In this document: positions 25,776 to 34,519 of the stretch, in pieces
How positions within the stretch are numbered: the first letter of the stretch is position 1
Layout: each line of letters begins with the position of its first letter
Assembly (NCBI GenBank): GCA_022824585.1
Contig: JAJDZN010000143.1
Location: 1 to 57,580, forward strand
Reading direction: 5' to 3'
DNA from: Bryobacterales bacterium
Lineage (GTDB): Bacteria > Acidobacteriota > Terriglobia > Bryobacterales > UBA6623
DNA length: 57,580 nucleotides
Translations under genes and position numbers: made by a program
The notes under the pieces: model-generated
Seen by the model: the letters and a program-made list of their open reading frames with translations, nothing else
What the model was told of the DNA's origin: nothing
The model's database searches: none

Positions 25776-27323
25776 ATGACTCTACGCGCTCTGGTGTCGG
25801 TGATTGCCTGCTTGACGGCCGCTGGCTGTGCCAGCCAGCCTTCGTCCAGCCGGCCGAACATCCTATTCGCGATCTGGGACGACGTCTCCTACCCGCACGT
25901 CTCCGCGGCGGGCTCCAAGATGGTGAGCACGCCGGCCTTCGATCGTGTGGCGGCGGAAGGCGCGCTGTTCCGCAACGCCTACGCTCCGGCACCGGGCTGC
26001 AGCCCGACCCGCGCAGCGTTCCTGACCGGCCGGCACATCTGGATGATCGAGCAGGCCGGCACGCACGCAAGCTCGTTTCCAACGACCTACGTCTCGTATC
26101 AGGACCTGCTGGAAGAGGCTGGCTACGCGATCGGTTACACCGGCAAGCCGTGGGGTCCTGGCCGCTGGGAGAAGTCGGGGCGGACGCGCAATCCGGCAGG
26201 CCCCCCGTTCACGGATCGGACGCTGGACCCGCCTTATGACGGAATCAGGGACTGGGACTATGCCGGTAACTTCGAGTCGTTCTTCGAGTCCAGGGAACCC
26301 GACCAGCCATTCAGTTTTTGGGTAGGCGGCAGCGAGGCGCACCGTCGCTTCGAGCAGGGCTCGTGGAAGGCTGCGGGCAAGCGCCTAGAAGACGCGGAGG
26401 TGCCGCCGTTCCTGCCGGACACGCCCGAAATTCGCGAGGACCTGCTGGACTACGCTGTCGAGATCGAGTGGTTCGACTCGCATGTGGGCCGGATCTTGGA
26501 CTTCCTGGCCGAACACGGAGAACTCGACAACACGCTGGTGATCTTCACCGCCGACAATGGGATGGCGTTTCCGCGCGCCAAGGCGAACCTGTACGACTAT
26601 GGCATTCACATGCCATTGGCCGTGCGATGGGCCGGACCGGGCCGCGGCGGCCGCACCATCGACGATCTGGTGCAGTTCGTGGACCTGACGGCGACGATCC
26701 TCGACGTTGCCGGCGTGGCCCACCCGGGGGGAGCGAGCGCTCTGGCAGGGCGGAGTATTCGCGACATCTTGGAGTCCCAAGAGGATGGCACGGTGGACTC
26801 GAGCCGCACTCGCGCGTATTCGGGGCGCGAGCGCCACTCGTCGTCGCGCTGGAACAATCTGACGTATCCGCAGCGGTCGATGCGGACTCCGGAACACCTG
26901 TATATCCGCAACTTCAAGCCGCAGCGTTGGCCGGCCGGCGCTCCGCAGAAGTACCGCTCCGACGGGCGCGGCTTGGAAGAGATGCACCAGGCGTATCACG
27001 ACATAGATGCCTCTCCGACGCTGACACGTCTGATCGACGGCCGGGACGAGGACGGCGTCGGGCACTATTTGGAACTGGCGGTGGGAAAGCGTCCCGCAGA
27101 GGAGTTGTTCGACGTTGCCGCCGATCCCGGCTGCTTGGACAACCTCGCCGAAGCGCCCGAGCACGCGGGCTTGCTCGAAGCCTTGCGCGACGAGCTTGAC
27201 GCATACTTGGTCAAGACCGGGGACGCGCGCGCCACAGGCAGGGGAGAGATCTGGGACGAGTACGTCCGGTACTCTGCGATCCGACAGTTCCCGAAGCCAC
27301 CCGAAGCCGGGCCGGACTACTAG
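25776..27323 (+). CDS. Lipoprotein sulfatase (type I, formylglycine-dependent)
   Basis: The protein has 515 aa. The signal ends in a lipobox, TAAGC, so it is probably anchored to a membrane. The sulfatase nucleophile motif CSPTR starts at Cys75, followed by AAFLTGR, which allows conversion to formylglycine. Metal-binding WDD near the N-terminus and FTADNGMAFPRAKANLYDYG (metal-site Asp/Asn) are present. It would hydrolyse sulfate esters, likely of carbohydrates. I chose ATG at 25776 rather than an upstream one that would overlap the TPR gene, because it is followed at once by the signal peptide. The annotated substrate class is unknown. Confidence 0.9.
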   Translation: MTLRALVSVIACLTAAGCASQPSSSRPNILFAIWDDVSYPHVSAAGSKMVSTPAFDRVAAEGALFRNAYAPAPGCSPTRAAFLTGRHIWMIEQAGTHASSFPTTYVSYQDLLEEAGYAIGYTGKPWGPGRWEKSGRTRNPAGPPFTDRTLDPPYDGIRDWDYAGNFESFFESREPDQPFSFWVGGSEAHRRFEQGSWKAAGKRLEDAEVPPFLPDTPEIREDLLDYAVEIEWFDSHVGRILDFLAEHGELDNTLVIFTADNGMAFPRAKANLYDYGIHMPLAVRWAGPGRGGRTIDDLVQFVDLTATILDVAGVAHPGGASALAGRSIRDILESQEDGTVDSSRTRAYSGRERHSSSRWNNLTYPQRSMRTPEHLYIRNFKPQRWPAGAPQKYRSDGRGLEEMHQAYHDIDASPTLTRLIDGRDEDGVGHYLELAVGKRPAEELFDVAADPGCLDNLAEAPEHAGLLEALRDELDAYLVKTGDARATGRGEIWDEYVRYSAIRQFPKPPEAGPDY

Positions 27324-27529
27324 CGCTTGAGTGCGTGCTGGGAACTGGTCCGCGCACGGCGTGAGCTTGCCTGTCCCGGTCAGAAGCCGACTGAGAAACG
27401 GTTGACGAGCCGAATCGGACCGTTCAAGCGACGAAGGTGAGAACCCCTGCTCTGCTCGCGCAGAATGGCGAGGCCTGGCTGCGAGGACTCAGACTTGGCT
27501 CACTCGTCAGTGTGGCGCCGCGAACGGAG

Positions 27530-28216
27530 TCATACCCAGTAGAGCAGCCGGATCGCAATCCTCAGTACGGGCCAGAATATCTCTCCGAATACATACCACG
27601 CCAACACAAGGCCCAAGAATCCGAACGTGTGGTCCCTTGTGAGGTCGAACCATCGTCGCGCCGAGTTCTCCGGCACGAACAGTGCAATCACCGTGTTCCC
27701 GTCGAGCGGGTGGACTGGCAGCAGGTTGAACGTCATTAGAAGCAGGTTTTGGGTGAACAGGATGCTGAGGAACTGAGCGATTGGCGCGTAGTCCCCGCTG
27801 CCTTCAACTACGGCGAAGAACGTGATCGAAGCCGGAATGTTGAACACTCCCGCTGCGATACCCAGGTTGATCAAGATTGCTGCCAGCAGGGTAAGTAAGA
27901 GGTTCGCGCCGGGCCCGGCCAGTGCCATCCAGCCAGCTCTGCGCGGGTAGCGGTGCTCCCACACCGGGCTGTATGGCGCTGAAGCCCAGCCGAGCATCCA
28001 GTTGCTGAGGGCGAACGTGATCAGGGGGGCCGCGATGGTGCCGACCGGTTCCCTGCGGACGTGCGGGATGGGGTTCAGGGTGACTTGGCCGCCGGCGGCA
28101 GCCGTGTCGTCGCCGCCCCACAACGCGGCCAGCGCGTGGGCGGCTTCGTGGCACGTGAGCGACAGCAGGAAGGCCACGTACCACAGGCCCCCAAGGGCCA
28201 GCATCTGAGGGTCCAT
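27530..28216 (-). CDS. Site-2-protease-like M50 membrane metallopeptidase
   Basis: The protein has 228 aa with about five to six hydrophobic segments. The zinc motif HEAAH (His23, Glu24, His27) lies in the first helix and the second conserved block NLLPVHPLDG provides the third ligand (Asp). There is no PDZ domain, so it is the compact group of S2P-like proteases found in many bacteria. It may act in regulated membrane proteolysis, with unknown targets. It lies 71 bases downstream of a sulfatase on the same strand, so co-transcription is possible but of uncertain meaning. Confidence 0.88.
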   Translation of the reverse strand: MDPQMLALGGLWYVAFLLSLTCHEAAHALAALWGGDDTAAAGGQVTLNPIPHVRREPVGTIAAPLITFALSNWMLGWASAPYSPVWEHRYPRRAGWMALAGPGANLLLTLLAAILINLGIAAGVFNIPASITFFAVVEGSGDYAPIAQFLSILFTQNLLLMTFNLLPVHPLDGNTVIALFVPENSARRWFDLTRDHTFGFLGLVLAWYVFGEIFWPVLRIAIRLLYWV

Positions 28217-28287
28217 AAGAGGCCCAGTTTAGCCAATCAACCCGGCTCGCCGACCAAGCGGGGAGTCCCGATGGATGCGGTCTGTCC

Positions 28288-29793
28288 CTATCTGGAGCGC
28301 CCCGCTTCTTGGATGCGGGCCAGTTCTGAGAGCAGGTCCGCCTTGACGTTCGGACGGGCTGTCGCGAGGTTTCTTCGCTCGTTCGGGTCCTCGCTCAACA
28401 GGTAGAGTTGCATCCCCTTATCGGCGTCTGCCTGCAGCACTCTTCCGGCTGGTGCGGAAAAGCCCCCACTGCCATCCCCCAAGATGAGCTTCCAGTCCCC
28501 CTGGCGGATCGCGAACACCCCGCGCTGGCTGTGGTGAACGATCTGTTCGCGCAGGTACGATCCTTCGCCGAACAGCAGCGGCGCCAGACTGAAGCTGTCC
28601 TCGCCAGAGTCCTGGGGCATCTCAAAGCCCGCGACCTCACTGACGGTGGCGAAGACATCGGTCAGGCAGACAGTGCGATCAGAGACGCTGCCGGCCGGGA
28701 TCCGGCCGTCCCAGCGCATGACGAAGGGAACGCGGTGGCCGGCTTCCCAGGCGTCGGCTTTGAGACCTCGCCACGGCGCGTTCGGGACATGGGAGTACAG
28801 CTCGGTCACAGTCGAGGTGGCGCCAAAGGCTCCAATGCCGCTGCGAGCGGGCGATCCGTTGTCAGATGTGAACAGCACGATGGTGTTCCGGATCGCCCCC
28901 GTGCGCTCGAGAACCTCGACGACCTTGCCCAGTATGGAGTCCATCTGATGCACCCAGTCTCCGTACGGCCCTGCCTCGCTGGAGCCGCGATTCGCGGCAT
29001 TCGGCACGATCGGAGTGTGCGGCCCGAGCAGTGGCATGTAGAGGAAGAACGGCGTCTTCGAGTCCGCCGCCCGCTCGTCGAGCCATTGCAGCGCCCGCGC
29101 TGTAATGGTCGGCTGTGCGGCCCACAGATCCCAGCCTGGCAGCATCGGGCCGCTGCGCTGGCCCTTCTGGGCGGGCATGCGATCCGTGGGTTCGCCTATG
29201 ACGCGGTCGTTCTCGATGAAGGCATACGGCGGGAAGTTCGGCACGTCGTCGCCGAAGTAGTAGTCGAAGCCGCGCGTGATCGGGCCTTCCAGCGCCGGCT
29301 TCGAGAAATCTACCCTGCGTCCGTATGCTTCGTAGTCGCGGCCCACGTTCACGCCTTCCAGCTCGTCCGATAGATAGCCGCCTCCGATGCGCGGCCAATC
29401 CCAGCCGAGGTGCCACTTGCCAATGCACGCGGTCTTGTACCCGAGCGCTTGGAGTGCTTTGCCGAGAGTCAGGCGATCCTTGTCGATGACCGGTCCGCCC
29501 CAGCTGTTGACAATTCCGGTGGGCAGGCGGGATCGCCAGGGGTACCGGCCCGTAAGCATGCCGTAGCGGGATGGCGTGCACACCGACGAGGCCGTGTGAG
29601 CGTCTGTGAAGCGCATGCCGCGCGCCGCCAAGGCATCGATGTGCGGTGTAGGGACCTTGGAGTTCGGGTTGTAGACCTGGGCGTCGCCGTAGCCGAGGTC
29701 GTCGGCGAACACGATCACGAGGTTGGGCTTGTCGCTTTGGCAAAGAGCGGGGCCAAGCCAAAGGATTGGCAGCGCGAATCTCAGGAGTTTCAT
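28288..29793 (-). CDS. Secreted arylsulfatase-family sulfatase
   Basis: The protein has 501 aa with a signal peptide (MKLLRFALPILWLGPALC). The metal-site motif ADDLGYGD lies at residues 30-37 and the nucleophile motif CTPSR starts at Cys72, followed by YGMLTGR. FTSDNGSP supplies the second metal-site residues. It is the arylsulfatase A-like type common in polysaccharide degraders. I chose ATG at 29793 because the signal peptide starts there; an upstream ATG would run into the preceding gene. It follows the mannonate dehydratase-like gene by 83 bases on the same strand, which fits joint use of sulfated uronate-containing glycans. Confidence 0.9.
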   Translation of the reverse strand: MKLLRFALPILWLGPALCQSDKPNLVIVFADDLGYGDAQVYNPNSKVPTPHIDALAARGMRFTDAHTASSVCTPSRYGMLTGRYPWRSRLPTGIVNSWGGPVIDKDRLTLGKALQALGYKTACIGKWHLGWDWPRIGGGYLSDELEGVNVGRDYEAYGRRVDFSKPALEGPITRGFDYYFGDDVPNFPPYAFIENDRVIGEPTDRMPAQKGQRSGPMLPGWDLWAAQPTITARALQWLDERAADSKTPFFLYMPLLGPHTPIVPNAANRGSSEAGPYGDWVHQMDSILGKVVEVLERTGAIRNTIVLFTSDNGSPARSGIGAFGATSTVTELYSHVPNAPWRGLKADAWEAGHRVPFVMRWDGRIPAGSVSDRTVCLTDVFATVSEVAGFEMPQDSGEDSFSLAPLLFGEGSYLREQIVHHSQRGVFAIRQGDWKLILGDGSGGFSAPAGRVLQADADKGMQLYLLSEDPNERRNLATARPNVKADLLSELARIQEAGRSR

Positions 29794-29876
29794 AGGATCA
29801 ACAGACCTCGGCCAGTGTCGCAAACGAACGGGATCCCTATCAATACGAACCGCTGGCGGCGTCACGCGTGTGCGGA

Positions 29877-30893
29877 TCAGGTCGTCACGGATGCAATCAG
29901 CGCTTGAATGTAGCCCACCGTCCAAGCCCGGCCGCGATGGCACCAGTCATCATCGCCTACCATCCGTGGCACATGGTCCGGCAGGATAAACCCGCGAAAT
30001 CCGACCTGCTTCAGCGCTCGCATCGTTTCGACCGGATTGCAGTTGCCGTCGCCCAAGAAGCACTCGGTGAAGTCCTCGACCGGACCCTGCACGTCGCGGA
30101 AGTGGACGTAGAAGATCTTCCCTCGCTCGCCGAAGTAGCGGATCGCGTCCAGCACTCCATCGCCCGCTCGCATCTCGGACCAGCAGCCGTGGCAGAAGTC
30201 TAGTCCGTGCATGGGGCTGTCAAACTCCTCCATGGCGCGGCGGAAGTTCTCAAAATTCCTGAATATTCTGCCCACCCCTCCCAGCGCTGGCACCGGCGGA
30301 TCGTCTGGATGCAACGCCAGCCGTAGCCCGACCTCTTCGCAGACCGGCAGGATGCGCTCCATGAACCAGCGGTAGTTTTCCCAGATCTCCTCTTCGGGAT
30401 ATTCGCGCTCGGCGGGCGACCCCAGCCAGATCGAGTGGCTCTGGCCATCGCCCGGCCTGACCGTTTTCGCGATCTCGAACTTGAACGACGTCGCCTCAGC
30501 TCCGCCGCGCACCGGCGTGGTGCGGGCGGTTCGCCACACGCCCGCCGGCATAAAGGCATATCCGAGGATCGGGATGCCGGCTCGGGCGACGTTGCGGATC
30601 GTGTAGGCCATGTTCTCAAGCTGCGCCTCGCGACCCGGCTGGCCGAGCATGATGCGGTCGTAGAACTCTCGAGGCACATTCTCGATGGCGATCAGGCGCA
30701 GCTGTGCGTCCTTCGCTTGCGCCGCCAAGCGGGCGAGATCCTCATACTCCCAGCGCTCTCGTCCTGGCAGGGCGGGAGTGTTGAGCTGAAAGTCGTCGCA
30801 GCCGCACTGCTTGATGAACTGCAGACGTGTCGGCGTGATTTCCTGAAACTGGCCGAGGCCGACGCGCAGCGGAAGCTGGTCGAGGTCGATCAT
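29877..30893 (-). CDS. Mannonate dehydratase-like (UxuA family) TIM-barrel enzyme
   Basis: The protein has 338 aa. The UxuA-type motifs are present: LHPDDPP, GLDFCHGCWSEM, FYVHFRDV and a C-terminal LPDHVP. The canonical enzyme dehydrates D-mannonate to 2-keto-3-deoxygluconate, the step after glucuronate isomerisation. It is cytoplasmic, with no signal peptide. Family members in these phyla can have other sugar-acid substrates, so the exact reaction is uncertain. It heads a probable operon with the sulfatase and possibly the M50 protease. Confidence 0.8.
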   Translation of the reverse strand: MIDLDQLPLRVGLGQFQEITPTRLQFIKQCGCDDFQLNTPALPGRERWEYEDLARLAAQAKDAQLRLIAIENVPREFYDRIMLGQPGREAQLENMAYTIRNVARAGIPILGYAFMPAGVWRTARTTPVRGGAEATSFKFEIAKTVRPGDGQSHSIWLGSPAEREYPEEEIWENYRWFMERILPVCEEVGLRLALHPDDPPVPALGGVGRIFRNFENFRRAMEEFDSPMHGLDFCHGCWSEMRAGDGVLDAIRYFGERGKIFYVHFRDVQGPVEDFTECFLGDGNCNPVETMRALKQVGFRGFILPDHVPRMVGDDDWCHRGRAWTVGYIQALIASVTT

Positions 30894-31250
30894 GGGTTCT
30901 CCCAGACGAAAGCGAAAGATTGCATGCTATCGGAACGATCGCACCGCAGAAGCGAGTGCCCGGCGGTACTCCGATGACCGGTTGGCATGCTCTTGGCCGA
31001 TCCAAGGAGTATAACGACTTCGACCGAGGCCGGTCTGCACCGCGAGCGGCTGTAACCGAGCGCACGCAAGGGACTGGACAGCCGCTTGACGGCTTCCACC
31101 CAAGCCACGCTCAAATGGGAGCCGAGGGCCGACCGCGATCAGGCTGCTCGCACCGCTGAATGCGACCATTCGGCTAGGTCGCGGTCGACAGCCGCTTGGC
31201 AGAGTCCTCCACGGTAAAGGGCGTGCCGCGGCTTCGGCCATAATCGACTC
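30894..31250. other. Divergent intergenic, no gene seen
   Basis: This lies between the mannonate dehydratase-like and M81 peptidase genes. An 11-base word (GACAGCCGCTT) occurs twice, at about 31077 and 31189, which could be chance. I see no RNA gene or clear promoter. Confidence 0.35.
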
Positions 31251-32774
31251 GTGCCGAGAGTGGCGATCGCTGAATGCAAACAAGAGGTCGCGACGTTCGC
31301 TGCCGCTAAGAGCAGCTACGCGGATTTCGTGATCCGGCGCGGCGCGGAACTGCTGAACTACCACTGCTCGGCGCAGGAAGAAGTGGGCGGCGCGCTCGAG
31401 GTGTTCGGTGCCCGCGAGCAGTGTGTGTTGGCCCCGACCTACAGCGCCAAGGCAATCGCGTCAGGGGGATTGCTCGCCGTGCCCGACTTTGCGCGCATCG
31501 CCAGCGAGTTTCTGGAGAGCCTAGCCGACGCCGGTCAATTGGATGGGGCCTACTTCTCGCTGCACGGCGCGATGGCCGCCGAGGGCGAAGACGACCCCGA
31601 AGGCTTTCTGCTCAGCGAGAGCCGCAAGATTCTCGGGGACGACGTTCCGATCGTCGTATCGCTGGATCTCCACGCAATCTTGACGGATCGGATGTTGGAG
31701 TGCAGCGATGCAATCGTCTCCTACCACACGTACCCGCACGTGGACTTCAGACAGACCGGGGCGCGGGCCGCGAGGCTGCTCTTGGCAGTCCTTTCGGGAG
31801 TGGCCCGTCCCGTAACGGCGCGCGTGCGGATTCCCATGCTCGTGCGCGGCGACGAGTTGATCACGAAAACCGGGGCCTTCGGCCAGGTCATCCGAGAGGC
31901 CGAGGAGTTCGAAAGGCTGCCTGCCGGGCTCTCGGCCGGCGTGATCATCGGCAATCCGTTCACCGATGTTCCCGATTTGCGGTCGAACAGCTTCGCGGTG
32001 GCGAACGGTGACCCGCAGCTTGCCGTTGGCCAAGCCATCAGGCTAGCGCGCCAGATGTGGGCCCGTCGCCACGGCATGCAGGCGAAATTGACCGGCTTGG
32101 ACGAGGCCGTGGCCCTGGCGGCCGAGACCGCGGGTACCGCCGTGCTGATGGACGCTGCCGACGCAACCAGTTCGGGTGCTTCGGGGGAGGGCAATTCGGT
32201 CATCCGTGCGGCCGAGCAGGCGGGCTTCCCTGGGCGTCTGCTTGCTCCGATCGTGGATGCACCGGCTGTGGAGGACGCGTTTGCGGCAGGGGTCGGAGGG
32301 ACGGTGCGGACCACGCTCGGAGGCGCGCTCGATCGCTTCCGCTTCCGTCCCCTTCCAGTCGAGGGGCACGTCAAGCTCTTGTCGGACGGCAGATTCAGGA
32401 GTGAATCGTTCCACAGCGAATGCCACGCCGGCCCGACGGCCGTGCTGGAGAGCGGTCGCCGCGTCTTCGTCGTCACGAGCCGGGCCGTCAACCTCTACGA
32501 CCGGGCGCTGTTCCTAGCGCACGGACAGGACCCTCGGGCGTTCGACCTCGTCGTCGTGAAGTCACCGCATTGCGAGCCGCATATGTATCAGCAGTGGTGC
32601 TCGCTGCTGGTCAGCGTCGATGCGCCCGGCGCGACCAGCGCTAACTTGCGCTCCCTCGAGCATGCGAAGTGCCCCCGCCCTATGTTTCCTCTGGACGAAA
32701 CGCCGGACGAGTTCCCCATGAGTGTCGAAATCTACCGACGCGACCGCTCCAAGCTGGAGCGGGCTGGGCTCTGA
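31251..32774 (+). CDS. M81 family metallopeptidase (MlrC-like)
   Basis: The protein has 507 aa. The zinc-binding Asp139 and His141 in SLDLHAILTDR and His159 in SYHTYPHVD match the MlrC (microcystinase C) family, which cleaves small peptides after a first linearisation step. DAADATSSGASGEGNSVIRA is the second family signature (MlrC C-terminal domain). There is no signal peptide, so it acts in the cytoplasm. The start is GTG with little ribosome site. Homologues are common in Acidobacteriota and Planctomycetota with unknown natural substrate. The downstream Nramp-like gene begins 36 bases after the stop and is probably co-transcribed. Confidence 0.88.
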   Translation: MPRVAIAECKQEVATFAAAKSSYADFVIRRGAELLNYHCSAQEEVGGALEVFGAREQCVLAPTYSAKAIASGGLLAVPDFARIASEFLESLADAGQLDGAYFSLHGAMAAEGEDDPEGFLLSESRKILGDDVPIVVSLDLHAILTDRMLECSDAIVSYHTYPHVDFRQTGARAARLLLAVLSGVARPVTARVRIPMLVRGDELITKTGAFGQVIREAEEFERLPAGLSAGVIIGNPFTDVPDLRSNSFAVANGDPQLAVGQAIRLARQMWARRHGMQAKLTGLDEAVALAAETAGTAVLMDAADATSSGASGEGNSVIRAAEQAGFPGRLLAPIVDAPAVEDAFAAGVGGTVRTTLGGALDRFRFRPLPVEGHVKLLSDGRFRSESFHSECHAGPTAVLESGRRVFVVTSRAVNLYDRALFLAHGQDPRAFDLVVVKSPHCEPHMYQQWCSLLVSVDAPGATSANLRSLEHAKCPRPMFPLDETPDEFPMSVEIYRRDRSKLERAGL

Positions 32775-32810
32775 GACTTGCGCTAGGCTTGGGCCTGCTC
32801 GTAGCTACTC

Positions 32811-34439
32811 ATGGCGATCGCCGATCCGTATTCTCGGAGCGCAAGCGAATTCAAGGAGCCTCCACGCGGCTTTCGCAAGACTCTGCGACACCTTGGTCCC
32901 GGCATGATCCTCGCAGGGTCGGTGGTCGGATCTGGCGAGTTGATCATCACGACCAAGCTCGGAGCTGTTGCCGGCTTCGGATTGTTGTGGTTCGTGCTGC
33001 TGTCCTGCCTGGTCAAGATGGTCGTGCAGGCCGAGTTGGCGCGCTACACAATCGCCAGCGGACAGACCTTCCTGCGGATCTTCAATGACCTGCCGGGACC
33101 GCGTGGGAAACGCCCGGCGTGGCTGACGCTTCCTTGGATGGGGTGGTTCGTGGCCGCTAGCGTCGTCGCCTTGGCGACGTTTGTGAACCTAGATGCAGAA
33201 GCGCGTACGGCGGGTGCGGCGTGCGGTCTCGGCGCTGGAGTGATTGCGGTTAGCTTCGCTGGCGCTTCCCTCACTAGGGTCCTTCGCCAACGTCGGCCCA
33301 GGCCCAGGCCTGAGAGTCAGACTCGGCCGACCATGAATTGGTTCACTTGGCTCTGGCTGGGAACGAAGCTCTTGGTCTTCGTGAACTCGGCCGCCATTCT
33401 CGGCGGGACTGGGCAGGTGCTCGAGATGGTGTTTTCCGGGCTGCTTGGCGAGGGGGGAGCTCGATACTGGTCGATCTTGCTCGCATTGGTGTGCGGTGCG
33501 CTGCTGATAGTCGGCACGTACTCCTCGCTGGAGAAGCTCTTGGTGATCTTGGTCTCGTCGTTCACTCTTGTCACCGTTGTCTGCACGGGCATGTTGCACC
33601 GGACAGATTTCGCTGTCGCGTGGTCGGACTTGGGGGGCGGGCTGTCGCTCGGCCTGCCAGCGGAAATGACGACAACCCTTGTTCTGACTGCCTTGGCCAT
33701 GTACTCGGGCACGGGCGTGGCGTTCGGCGAGATGTGGAATTACACCTATTGGTGCGTGGAGAAAGGCTACGCCCGCTCGGCCGGCGAACCTGAGCCCGGC
33801 TCGGCTTGGGCCCGTCGGGCGCGGGGCTGGATTCGCGTGATGTACACCGATGCGGCCGTGACCATGGTCGTCTACACCGCCAGCACGATCTGCTTCTATA
33901 TCTTGGGCGCCGCGATCCTGAATGCGCAGGGGCTGGATCCAGACGGTCGCGAGACGCTGTCTGTGCTGAGTTCGATCTTCACCGACGGTCTCGGGCCGCA
34001 GGCCGCCGGGCTGTTTATGGTGGGGGCCTTCTTCGTCTTGGTGAGCACTGTGCTGTCTGGCGCCGCAGGCGCCAGCCGCATGCTGGCCGATGTAATGGGA
34101 TTGATCGGGTTGATCGATACATCCGACTATTCTGTTCGGCTTCGGTACATTCGGATTTTCGTCGTAGTGGCGCTCCTGTTGTACTGCATTGCCTATTGGC
34201 TCTTCGAGAACCCGCCTCAGATGCTGCTTGTGACAAGTAGCCTGATTGCTGCCGTGATGTATCCCGTGCTCGGCTTGGGCACGCTCTATCTGCGCTACCG
34301 CAAAGTCGACGCGCGAATCATTCCTGGCGGGCCTACGACTGCCTGGCTTTGGGTCTGCGGGATGATTCTCACCGTCGTATCGCCGGCGGGGATTCTGCTG
34401 ACGATTGCCATCGGAGCTGGTTGGATCGGATTCGGCTAG
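32811..34439 (+). CDS. Nramp-related transporter lacking the canonical DPGN motif
   Basis: The protein has 542 aa with about 12 hydrophobic segments. TM1 reads GPGMILAGSVVGSGELI (29-45): where Mn/Fe Nramp carriers have DPGN, this one has GSGE. In the TM6 region (AMYSGTGVAFGEMWNY) I do not see the usual MPH motif. It is therefore a non-canonical Nramp-fold carrier, of the kind grouped with Nramp-related magnesium or unknown-substrate transporters. Metal specificity should not be assumed. Pairing with the M81 peptidase gene suggests a possible amino-acid or peptide-linked role (inference). Confidence 0.8.
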   Translation: MAIADPYSRSASEFKEPPRGFRKTLRHLGPGMILAGSVVGSGELIITTKLGAVAGFGLLWFVLLSCLVKMVVQAELARYTIASGQTFLRIFNDLPGPRGKRPAWLTLPWMGWFVAASVVALATFVNLDAEARTAGAACGLGAGVIAVSFAGASLTRVLRQRRPRPRPESQTRPTMNWFTWLWLGTKLLVFVNSAAILGGTGQVLEMVFSGLLGEGGARYWSILLALVCGALLIVGTYSSLEKLLVILVSSFTLVTVVCTGMLHRTDFAVAWSDLGGGLSLGLPAEMTTTLVLTALAMYSGTGVAFGEMWNYTYWCVEKGYARSAGEPEPGSAWARRARGWIRVMYTDAAVTMVVYTASTICFYILGAAILNAQGLDPDGRETLSVLSSIFTDGLGPQAAGLFMVGAFFVLVSTVLSGAAGASRMLADVMGLIGLIDTSDYSVRLRYIRIFVVVALLLYCIAYWLFENPPQMLLVTSSLIAAVMYPVLGLGTLYLRYRKVDARIIPGGPTTAWLWVCGMILTVVSPAGILLTIAIGAGWIGFG

Positions 34440-34519
34440 GCGGTCCTGCGGGACAGGAGTCGCGCGGCAGGCCCATCGAAACCACTCGCCTCCGGGGCTG
34501 TCGGGTAGGCTCGATGACT

